DNA from: DASZKW01 sp035552775 | GTDB lineage: Bacteria; Actinomycetota; Acidimicrobiia; Acidimicrobiales; Palsa-688 | Assembly: GCA_035552775.1 (NCBI GenBank) | Contig: DASZKW010000094.1 | Location: forward strand, 1-22,139 | Length of the DNA: 22,139 bases | Direction of reading: 5' to 3' | Shown: in pieces, positions 1-6,620 of the stretch | Position numbering within the stretch: position 1 is the first letter of the stretch | How the letters are laid out: each line of letters opens with the position of its first letter | Translations under genes and position numbers: made by a program | Notes under the pieces: model-generated | The model's input: only the letters and a program-made list of their open reading frames with translations | What the model was told of the DNA's origin: nothing | Databases searched by the model: none

Positions 1-128
1 CCGTCGCTGTGGTCGAACGGGACCCGGTCGTGCTCACCATGGTGTATCTGGACAGCGTTCCCCCTGCCGACGCGCTCTACGACAACTTCAGCTCCACCCT
101 CACCACCGCCTTCGGCAAGCTGGCCTGA
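1..128 (+). CDS. C-terminal end of an unidentified protein (partial)
   Basis: An open frame runs in from the window edge (first full codon at 3) and stops with TGA at 126-128, giving 41 residues that end in TAFGKLA. Codon use is GC-rich at third positions, as in the neighbouring genes. The fragment has alternating hydrophobic residues followed by an amphipathic helix, as in the end of a soluble or extracytoplasmic domain. I do not recognise the family, and the start lies outside the window. The following 147 bases (129-275) contain no gene I can support. Confidence 0.55.
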   Translation, partial: VAVVERDPVVLTMVYLDSVPPADALYDNFSSTLTTAFGKLA

Positions 129-275
129 GTGTCCCCATCAGGACGGTGATTGTGCCCGCGTCAGGGACCACTCATGCCGGCAGGTATGCCAGTTCCCTAG
201 CTCCGCCCGGGACCATCGGCGAAGCCACCCTGTGAAAGACTCGCCGGGCGCAAGGATGGCAGAAGGAGGCGGCGC

Positions 276-716
276 ATGGCGAGACAGCTGGAGCGGTCGG
301 GGGAGGGGGGACAGGCTTCCGCCCCAAGTGCGCCCCGCGCGGGATCCCGACGGCCGTCCGCGCTGTTCGTCGCCGGTGTGATCGTTGGCCTCTACGCCAT
401 GACGCCGGGCTTCTACCTGGCTGGGCTGCACGTCAAGCAGGGCGCAGAGGTGGTCGATCACGTCGTGCCCGGTGCGGTGGTGGTGGCCATGGCCGGGTTG
501 GCGATCTATTGGGGTCCCCGTCGCATGGCGGGCATGCTGGTGATCGGTCTGGTCGTCTTCCTGGCCGGGTTCTGGATGGCGGTCACCCACCTCGGCCTAC
601 TTCGGCAGGCCGTCAGGCATCAGGTGCCAGCGGCGCCGGCGGCGTACCACTGCTCCACCGCCTTGCTGGTTCTCATCGTTGGCGCCATGTGGGTCTGGCG
701 CTTCCGGCGTGCCTAG
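276..716 (+). CDS. Small four-helix membrane protein of unknown function
   Basis: This 146-residue protein starts with ATG after a strong ribosome binding site (AAGGAGG ending 6 bases upstream). A basic, Ser/Ala/Gly-rich N-terminus of about 27 residues precedes four likely membrane spans, around residues 29-52, 66-82, 88-112 and 126-142. Histidines sit close to span ends: one before VVPG ahead of span 2, one in the TH of span 3, and one in YHC at the start of span 4. They could be metal or haem ligands, but that is only a possibility. The next gene begins 46 bases downstream on the same strand, so co-transcription is likely. I cannot assign a family; the strong RBS and the membrane pattern are what make it credible. 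Confidence 0.75.
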   Translation: MARQLERSGEGGQASAPSAPRAGSRRPSALFVAGVIVGLYAMTPGFYLAGLHVKQGAEVVDHVVPGAVVVAMAGLAIYWGPRRMAGMLVIGLVVFLAGFWMAVTHLGLLRQAVRHQVPAAPAAYHCSTALLVLIVGAMWVWRFRRA

Positions 717-762
717 GTCCAGACCGCGCCCCAGGTTGCTCCGAGCCAGCGCGAGTCGAGTA

Positions 763-2154
763 ATGCGCGGGGCGTTGACCGCCCTTCTCGTCATGACGCC
801 GGTTAGCTCCGCGCCGGTTCTGGCCGCTCCCGTTGTGGCAGCTCCCCTCCTGGCCATGCCGGCCGCGGCACCGTCCCCGCCGCCCGGGACAGCTGCTCCG
901 GGGGCACCCCCGGTCGACTACAGCACCATCAAGGCCGACCAGATAGCCATCGTGACCCTCCGCCACCAGGCCGAGATCGCCCGCGACAACCAGCGCATGA
1001 ACCACGACCGGGGCGTCCTGCAGGCCGACCAGGCCTCCCTGACCGGGGATCAGGCGTACTCGGCTCGCGCCTCGGCCAGGTCTGCCGCCGCGCAGAGGAC
1101 CCTCGACGCCGACACCGCCGCTCACCTGGCCGCTCTAGCCGCCAGACGGGCGGCTGCCGGCGCCCTCGCCGCCGACAGGTCCCGCCTCCGCGGGATAGCC
1201 GTGGTGCTGTACGAAGGCATCCAGCCGCCGACCACCCCCGGGGCGGTACTGGGCCGTCCTGGGATCCTCGGGGTCACCTCCGGCTTGCAGGGGGCGCAAG
1301 AAGACGCGTTCGCCATGACCCTCGTGCAGGCCGCGGTCACCGCCGTGGGCCACGATGTGCAAGGCGACGCCGCCAGGGTGGCCGCCGAATCCGCCCGGGC
1401 CCAGCAGCTGGCGAGCGCGATCGGCCGCGACACCGCCGACGTGGCAGCCGACCGGCAGGCCGTGGCGGCCGCCGCCGCCACGGTCGCCGACCGCCAAAGG
1501 GTCGTGGCCACGGACCAAGCGACCGTGGCCACAGATCAAGGGACCCTGGCGGCCGCCCAGGTCGCACTCACCAACGCAGTCGGGGCGCTGGGCGGGACGA
1601 TGGCGGTCCCGGCGGCGGGGGGCGACGGCTCACCGTCGATCATGGGGCCGTCGGCGTTGAACGCCGCCGACCTGGTCGGCTGGTTCAACAGCACCGGGAA
1701 CGTGGTGTTGACGTCCGCGTCGATACACCAGCTCGCCCAGTGGTACATGAGCGAAGGTGCCGCCGAAGGGGTGCGCGGAGACATCGCCTTCGCCCAGGCG
1801 GTGATCGAGACCGGCAGCTTCACCTCACCCGACTCGGTCGACCTGAACAACTACGCCGGCGTCGGACACTGCGACTCGTGCCCTGCGGGTTTCGATTTCC
1901 CCTCCCCCTTGATGGGGGTAAGGGGCCAGCTCCAGTTGCTGCACGCTTACGCGGTACCCGGCCTGGTCAGCTCTGAGCTGCCCGACCCCCCGGCGATCCC
2001 CGAGGTCACCCCCGACATACAGTCCCGGAGGGGATGCTGCCAGACCTGGCAGTCACTGACCGGCGTGTGGGCCACCGACCCGATCTACGGGCCGGTGATC
2101 CTCAACCTGTACCAGCAGATGCTCGACTTCGCCATGGCCAACCCGTCGCCCTGA
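763..2154 (+). CDS. Secreted coiled-coil protein with glucosaminidase (GH73-like) C-terminal domain
   Basis: The product has 463 residues. The N-terminus MRGALTALLVM followed by an Ala/Pro-rich stretch looks like a Sec signal peptide. Residues about 55-290 form a long Ala/Asp/Gln-rich coiled coil with short repeats such as ATVATDQ, as in peptidoglycan-hydrolase partners. The C-terminal part (about 320-460) resembles glucosaminidase/endo-beta-N-acetylglucosaminidase domains: AQAVIETGSF carries the candidate catalytic Glu349, followed by LNNYAGVG. Four cysteines (370, 373, 425, 426) could form disulfides or bind a metal. The likely role is cleavage or remodelling of cell-wall glycan outside the membrane. 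The start is uncertain because the ATG has no good ribosome binding site; an in-frame TTG at 736 would also give a signal peptide. It follows the small membrane-protein gene on the same strand. Confidence 0.78.
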   Translation: MRGALTALLVMTPVSSAPVLAAPVVAAPLLAMPAAAPSPPPGTAAPGAPPVDYSTIKADQIAIVTLRHQAEIARDNQRMNHDRGVLQADQASLTGDQAYSARASARSAAAQRTLDADTAAHLAALAARRAAAGALAADRSRLRGIAVVLYEGIQPPTTPGAVLGRPGILGVTSGLQGAQEDAFAMTLVQAAVTAVGHDVQGDAARVAAESARAQQLASAIGRDTADVAADRQAVAAAAATVADRQRVVATDQATVATDQGTLAAAQVALTNAVGALGGTMAVPAAGGDGSPSIMGPSALNAADLVGWFNSTGNVVLTSASIHQLAQWYMSEGAAEGVRGDIAFAQAVIETGSFTSPDSVDLNNYAGVGHCDSCPAGFDFPSPLMGVRGQLQLLHAYAVPGLVSSELPDPPAIPEVTPDIQSRRGCCQTWQSLTGVWATDPIYGPVILNLYQQMLDFAMANPSP

Positions 2155-2216
2155 CGGCACGGATTGCGGTCGGTTGCCGCCCCAGTAGCGACACAAACTG
2201 ACCCCGCTTGAAAGCA

Positions 2217-3155
2217 CTAGGCGTCGACCTTGGCCCGCTGTGAATCGAGCCGGCGCGCCACCCGCTCGACCCGGCCGATCAGGTGCAGCGCACTGTCGCG
2301 TGCTGCCTCGGCTTCGGGGGTCAGGCCTTCGAGCGATTCGAGCTTCCAGCGCCGCAGCACCACGGGTACGAGGATCTGCTCGAAGTGGACCTGGAAGTCG
2401 TAAATCCGGGCGGAGGCGATGGCCGCCGCGTGACGGGAGAAGTCCTCGATCTCCGCCCCCGGCATCTCGAACCCAGCCACCTGGCGGTCGATGGCGAGGA
2501 CCACCCCGGATGGATCCTCCTCGAGCGCCGCGCTCACCAAGTCCCGGTAGAACAGGAAGTGGAGGTTTTCGTCGGTGGCGACCCGGGTCATGATCGCCCC
2601 GCCGGCACGGTCGGCGAGGAGCTGGCCGGTGTTGTGGTGGGCGATCCGGGTGGCAAGCTCCTGGAGGGTCAGGTAAACGAACCCGTCGTGGACGTTGTGG
2701 AACCGTTTCCCGACCCGGAACCCGCCGGTCACCTGGCGCATCCGGGCCCGCTCGAGCGCCACCAGGTCGAGCTGGCGGGTGACGGTGATCCAATCCCGAA
2801 GCACGATCGAGTGGCGCTGCTCCTCGGCGGTCCAGCGCCGGGTCCACTCACCCAAAGCGGAGTCGTCGCCCAGAGCCTGGGCGATCACGTGGAAGTAATG
2901 GGGAAGATTGTCCTCGGTCAACAAGTTGACGAAAAGGGCGCTCTTCACGCCGGCCGGCAGGGGGATGTCCGGTTCCTCGGACGACCCCGCCGGCGAGTCC
3001 CGCTCGAAGTCCCGACCCTCGCTCCACGGGACCAGCTCGTGGGGAAACCACTCCTTGGCGCGCTGCAGGTGACGCTCCAAGAGGCGCTCCGCCGTCGATA
3101 CGACGTGCTCGGAGGGCGAAAACGTAGCCTTCGGGACAACCGCCGCGCCGGTCAC
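2217..3155 (-). CDS. Acyl-ACP desaturase (soluble di-iron, DesA-like)
   Basis: This 312-residue protein starts with GTG at 3155. It matches the soluble di-iron acyl-ACP desaturase family (plant stearoyl-ACP desaturase, mycobacterial DesA). All iron ligands can be placed: Glu81 in TEDNLP, Glu112 and His115 in EEQRH, Glu166 in LQELA, and Glu196 and His199 in DENLH. The two ExxH spacings match the family. The enzyme would put a cis double bond into an acyl chain on acyl carrier protein, using O2 and reduced ferredoxin. The start codon overlaps the stop of the upstream methyltransferase (GTGA, 3152-3155), so the two are probably translationally coupled, and the methyltransferase may act on the double bond made here. 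Chain length and bond position cannot be read from the sequence. Confidence 0.9.
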   Translation of the reverse strand: MTGAAVVPKATFSPSEHVVSTAERLLERHLQRAKEWFPHELVPWSEGRDFERDSPAGSSEEPDIPLPAGVKSALFVNLLTEDNLPHYFHVIAQALGDDSALGEWTRRWTAEEQRHSIVLRDWITVTRQLDLVALERARMRQVTGGFRVGKRFHNVHDGFVYLTLQELATRIAHHNTGQLLADRAGGAIMTRVATDENLHFLFYRDLVSAALEEDPSGVVLAIDRQVAGFEMPGAEIEDFSRHAAAIASARIYDFQVHFEQILVPVVLRRWKLESLEGLTPEAEAARDSALHLIGRVERVARRLDSQRAKVDA

Positions 3156-4027
3156 GACCTGACCTCGGGGCGACGTTGCAAGGCTAAGCGGTACAGGGTC
3201 ACCGTTCCGCGGTCGAACATGGCGCGCGACACGCGGAGGTAGCGCACGTAGCGGCGATAGACCTCTCGTCCGACGATCTCCAATGCGGCCTCCTTGTTGG
3301 CCTCCAACCTCCGTTGCCAGAGATGAAGCGTGTGCTCGTAGTGGGTGGCGTCACTGCGGAAAGCGACGAGGCGGAACGCCGGCTCGGCCGCAGACACGAC
3401 GTCGCTCAGATGCGGCAACGCCGATTCGGGGAATATCTCCTCCGAGAAGAACGACGATACCAGCCCGGCGTTCTCGTCGAAATCCTCATAGGCAATTGTC
3501 TGAAGCGACAGGCGACCCCCGGGCACAAGCCAGCGGGCGCAGCGATCGAAGAAGCTCCGGTAGACGCCCCGGCGCTGCTCGGTGCTCAGATCCTGACGGG
3601 TGAAGTGTTCGAATGCGCCGATGGACACGATCGCGTCGTACGGTTCAGCGGGGTCGTGGTCGCGCCAGTCCTCCAAGCGGACGGCCATGCGCCCACCTGA
3701 TCTTCGCCGCACCCAGTCCGCCTGATCGGTGCTCAACGTCAGCCCGGTGACGTGGCCGGCGCCGCGCTCGGCCACGAGGTAGTCCATCAGGGAGCCCCAT
3801 CCACAACCGACGTCGAGCACCCGGGGCGCCCCCTCCGCCCTCGCCGCGTCGGTGTGCCAGGCCAGCTTCGCAGTCTGGGCCTGTTCCAGGTCGTCATCGA
3901 TCTCGCCGGCCCACAAAGCGCAGGAGTAGACCATGCGGGCGTCGAGCCACAGCCGGTAGAAGTCGCTACCCACGTCGTAGTGGTGCTCGATCGCCTCCTT
4001 GGAGGCGCCTTCGCTGGTGACAGCCAT
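3152..4027 (-). CDS. Cyclopropane/mycolic-acid-synthase-type SAM-dependent methyltransferase
   Basis: The product has 291 residues from ATG 4027; an in-frame GTG at 4042 is possible. HHYDVGSDFYRLWLD and YSCALW are typical of the cyclopropane fatty acid synthase/mycolic acid methyltransferase family. The SAM site VLDVGCGWG is at residues 70-78. Cys36, Glu140 (GAFEHF) and Tyr230 fall where the mycobacterial CmaA-type active-site residues lie. The His of the usual HTI motif (His167 in CmaA1) is replaced by Gln176 (SLQTI), so the reaction may differ from plain cyclopropanation. The family transfers a methyl group to a cis double bond, giving cyclopropane, methyl-branched or hydroxylated products. 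The 4-base overlap with the desaturase suggests consecutive steps. The ureohydrolase gene ends 45 bases upstream on the same strand, so one transcript may carry all three. Confidence 0.9.
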   Translation of the reverse strand: MAVTSEGASKEAIEHHYDVGSDFYRLWLDARMVYSCALWAGEIDDDLEQAQTAKLAWHTDAARAEGAPRVLDVGCGWGSLMDYLVAERGAGHVTGLTLSTDQADWVRRRSGGRMAVRLEDWRDHDPAEPYDAIVSIGAFEHFTRQDLSTEQRRGVYRSFFDRCARWLVPGGRLSLQTIAYEDFDENAGLVSSFFSEEIFPESALPHLSDVVSAAEPAFRLVAFRSDATHYEHTLHLWQRRLEANKEAALEIVGREVYRRYVRYLRVSRAMFDRGTVTLYRLALQRRPEVRS

Positions 4028-4072
4028 ACTCCACGCAAGCACGGATCGGCCATCACTACCAAGGCGCCCCCA

Positions 4073-5164
4073 TCAGACCGGGCGGTCCGGGGGCACCGCT
4101 GCCTGGCGCCCATCGAGGAGCGGCGCCCCGGGGCGGCGGGGCGACTCCCCTGCGACCTGGCGCCGGCGCCAGGCGATCCCGGACAGGGCTTCGAGGACCA
4201 CCCGGTTGGCCAGGAAGGCGGTGACCTCCGCGTGGTCATAGGGGGGCGCCACCTCCACGACGTCCATGCCCGCGACGGGAGCTTCCATGCAGATGCGGCG
4301 CACGGCGTCGAGCAGCTGACGGCCGCTCAGGCCACCAGGCTCGGGCGTACCCGTGCCGGGCGCCAGGCCGGGGTCCACCACGTCCACGTCCACCGACAAG
4401 AAGACGGCGTCGCAGCCGTCCAGGGCAATCCCGAGGCCTTCGCCCAGGCACTCGTCGAGTCCCCGCTCGACCACCTCGGTCATCTCGAAGCTGCGCATGC
4501 CCTGTGCGGCCATCCACGCCAGGGTCTCGGGCTCGGGCCAGTAACCCCTCAGCCCGATCTGGAGGAACCGGTCACCGCGCACCGCGCCGGATTCGATCAG
4601 GCGGCGCATCGGGGTCCCGTGGCCGTGCAGCGAACCCCACTGGGTGTCGGCTGTGTCGGCGTGAGCGTCGAAGTGGAGCACCGACACCTTGCCCCAACCC
4701 ACGTGGGAGGCGACGCCGGTCACGTCGGGCAGGGCGATGGTGTGGTCACCGCCGAGGATGATCGGGATGGGGCCCGGCCGGCCACCAGCAGGGCCCGGCC
4801 GGCCCGGGAGGCCACCAGCAGGGCCGCCGGCGGCGACGATGCCCACCGCGTCCTGCAGGCGGGCGAGAGAGACCTCGGTCTCACCGGGGAGCATGACCAC
4901 GTCACCCACGTCGACGACCCCCAGCTCGACGAGGGGATCCACGCCGAGGGCCAGGTGGGGGCGCCTGCCGTCGTGAGGCAGGTAGTCGGTCAGGCGGATC
5001 GCCTGGGGACCGAAGCGGCAGCCGGGCCGGTGCGAGGTGCCTCCGTCGAAGGGAGCCCCGATGATGACGGCGCCGGCCGCCTCCCACGTCGAGGTCTCGT
5101 CCAGGTCGGCGGGGGGGACGCCGAGAAAGGTGGCGTCGGGACCGTACATGTTGCCGAGTCTCAT
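4073..5164 (-). CDS. Ureohydrolase (agmatinase/guanidinobutyrase family) with a repeat-derived insertion
   Basis: The product has 363 residues from ATG 5164, chosen because MRLGNMYGPDATFLG looks like a family N-terminus; an in-frame ATG at 5209 also exists and neither has a clear ribosome binding site. The binuclear-manganese ligands are complete: His141 (GGDH), Asp166, His168 and Asp170 (DAHAD), and Asp259 and Asp261 (SVDVDVVDPG). The family hydrolyses a guanidino group, releasing urea; the likely substrate is agmatine or another guanidino acid or amine, and it cannot be told apart here. Residues 114-132, a Gly/Pro-rich segment just before the strand leading to GGDH, come from an interspersed DNA repeat. 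The C-terminal tail of about 25 residues is Pro/Arg-rich. It is divergent from the PLP decarboxylase gene, with 79 bases between. Confidence 0.9.
   Translation of the reverse strand: MRLGNMYGPDATFLGVPPADLDETSTWEAAGAVIIGAPFDGGTSHRPGCRFGPQAIRLTDYLPHDGRRPHLALGVDPLVELGVVDVGDVVMLPGETEVSLARLQDAVGIVAAGGPAGGLPGRPGPAGGRPGPIPIILGGDHTIALPDVTGVASHVGWGKVSVLHFDAHADTADTQWGSLHGHGTPMRRLIESGAVRGDRFLQIGLRGYWPEPETLAWMAAQGMRSFEMTEVVERGLDECLGEGLGIALDGCDAVFLSVDVDVVDPGLAPGTGTPEPGGLSGRQLLDAVRRICMEAPVAGMDVVEVAPPYDHAEVTAFLANRVVLEALSGIAWRRRQVAGESPRRPGAPLLDGRQAAVPPDRPV
4770..4825 (-). repeat. Interspersed coding repeat, one shortened and one full copy in tandem
   Basis: The full copy is 4791-4825 (35 bp) and the shortened copy is 4770-4795, lacking 9 bp (three codons). 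They share the bases at 4791-4795. On the coding strand the full copy reads GPAGGLPGRPGP and the short copy GPAGGRPGP. Another full copy with a single mismatch lies in polA at 8236-8270, in the same strand orientation and frame. The insertion sits in a loop of the ureohydrolase and does not disturb the metal ligands. Confidence 0.85.
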
Positions 5165-5243
5165 CGAGATGCCATTCTTGTCGCGGGCCGGCGCCGGCGA
5201 CACCGCCATGCCGAAGTGGCCGAGCCATCAACAGGAGGAAGCC

Positions 5244-6602
5244 GTGCAAAACGCGATGTTCGTACCCGACGCGCACCTCGAGGAGCTCATCTTCGGGTAC
5301 TGCCGGGAGCGGCTCCGGGAGCCGGTGCCACTCGACTTCCCGGGGAGAAAGGCGCCCATCGACGCCGCCCTCAGCGGTCTGATGAGCCCCGGGGGGAACG
5401 ATCCGGTCAAGGTCCTGCGCCTCTTCACGGAGGAGCTCGCCACCGCGGTGATCTCCTGTGACAGCCCCCGGTTCCTCGCGTTCATCCCCGCCGCGCCCAC
5501 CAAGGCGGCGCTGCTGTTCGACATGGTGGTCTCGTGCTCGTCGCTCCAGGGGACTTCATGGCTGGAGGCGGCGGGGGCGGTGGCAGCGGAGAACCAGGCC
5601 CTCGGGGTGCTGGCCGACGTGGCCGGTCTGCCCGCCGGAGCGGGGGGCTGCTTCGTATCCGGGGGGTCCGCCGGCAACCTGTCGGCCCTCGTCGTCGCTC
5701 GCGACGTGGCCCGCCACCGCAGAGGAGCGGCGGCGGTCGGCCAGCCCCTGGTGGCGGTCAGTGATCAGGCTCATTCTTCGATCGCCAAGGCTTTGCACGT
5801 CGCCGGCATGGACGCGCTGGTGGTGAAGGCCCGTGATCACCGCCTCGACGGTCCCCGGTTGAGCGACGCCCTCGACGCCGATGCCGACCCGGCGAGCGTG
5901 GTGGCCGTGGTCGCCACCGCGGGCACCACCAACGCGGGGATCGTCGACGACCTGCGCGGGGTGGGCGAGGTGGCGGCGGCCCGTGACCTGTGGTTCCACG
6001 TGGACGCCGCCTACGGGGGGGCGGCCCTGTTCGCCCCTTCGGTGAGGGAACGCTTCGACGGAACGGATCTGGCCGACTCGTTCGTCGTGGATCCGCACAA
6101 GTGGCTCTTCGCCCCGTTCGACTGCGCCGCCCTGCTCTACCGGGCGCCGCATCTGGCCAAGGCCGTGTTCACCCAGGATGCCGCCTACCTCGACGTCATC
6201 CACACCGGCCGGCCCGAGGAGTGGAACCCGAGCGACTACGCGTACCACCTGACCCGCCGGGCGCGGGGACTGGCCCTTTGGTTCTCACTCGCCGTGCACG
6301 GCACCGATGCCTACCGCGACGCCGTCGAGGCGGTCCTGACCGTGACGCGCGAAGCAGCCGCACTCATCGCCGGGGCGCCCCACCTCGAGCTGATCCGCGA
6401 GCCGGAGCTCTCCATCGTGTTGTTCCGGCGCCCGGGCTGGACCGCCGATGACTACGCCCGCTGGTCGAGCCAGCTCCTCGCTGACCAGGTCGCCTTCGTC
6501 GCCTCCACTTCGTGGGAGGGCGAGGCGGTGGCGCGCCTGGCGTTCCTACACCCGGGCACCACCGTCGACGTGGTGGCCGAAATCATCGCCACCATGGCGT
6601 GA
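5244..6602 (+). CDS. PLP-dependent group II amino-acid decarboxylase (aromatic-L-amino-acid decarboxylase-like)
   Basis: The product has 452 residues. The GTG at 5244 is chosen because AGGAGG at 5233-5238 lies 5 bases upstream; the ATG at 5256 would be too far away. The fold-type I decarboxylase signature is clear. Lys286 in DPHKWLF is the PLP Schiff-base lysine, Asp254 in HVDAAYGG contacts the pyridine nitrogen, and His177 in SDQAHSS should stack on the ring. GSAGNLSAL supplies the phosphate-binding region. The family includes aromatic amino-acid, histidine, glutamate and diaminobutyrate decarboxylases, and the substrate cannot be fixed from sequence. Its divergent neighbour is a ureohydrolase, so a link to amine or polyamine metabolism is possible but unproven. 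It ends 18 bases before the convergent polA stop codon. Confidence 0.92.
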   Translation: MQNAMFVPDAHLEELIFGYCRERLREPVPLDFPGRKAPIDAALSGLMSPGGNDPVKVLRLFTEELATAVISCDSPRFLAFIPAAPTKAALLFDMVVSCSSLQGTSWLEAAGAVAAENQALGVLADVAGLPAGAGGCFVSGGSAGNLSALVVARDVARHRRGAAAVGQPLVAVSDQAHSSIAKALHVAGMDALVVKARDHRLDGPRLSDALDADADPASVVAVVATAGTTNAGIVDDLRGVGEVAAARDLWFHVDAAYGGAALFAPSVRERFDGTDLADSFVVDPHKWLFAPFDCAALLYRAPHLAKAVFTQDAAYLDVIHTGRPEEWNPSDYAYHLTRRARGLALWFSLAVHGTDAYRDAVEAVLTVTREAAALIAGAPHLELIREPELSIVLFRRPGWTADDYARWSSQLLADQVAFVASTSWEGEAVARLAFLHPGTTVDVVAEIIATMA

Positions 6603-6620
6603 GCCGCTAGTCAGCCCCCT

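Noticed and set aside
4328..4362. PEPGGLSGR in the ureohydrolase as another copy of the interspersed repeat
   Set aside because: The segment GTGTPEPGGL is a native conserved motif of the ureohydrolase family, and the DNA similarity to the repeat is short.
3752..5461. A 569-codon plus-strand open frame over the methyltransferase/ureohydrolase region
   Set aside because: It is antisense to genes with complete catalytic motifs and has the low-complexity composition of a shadow frame.
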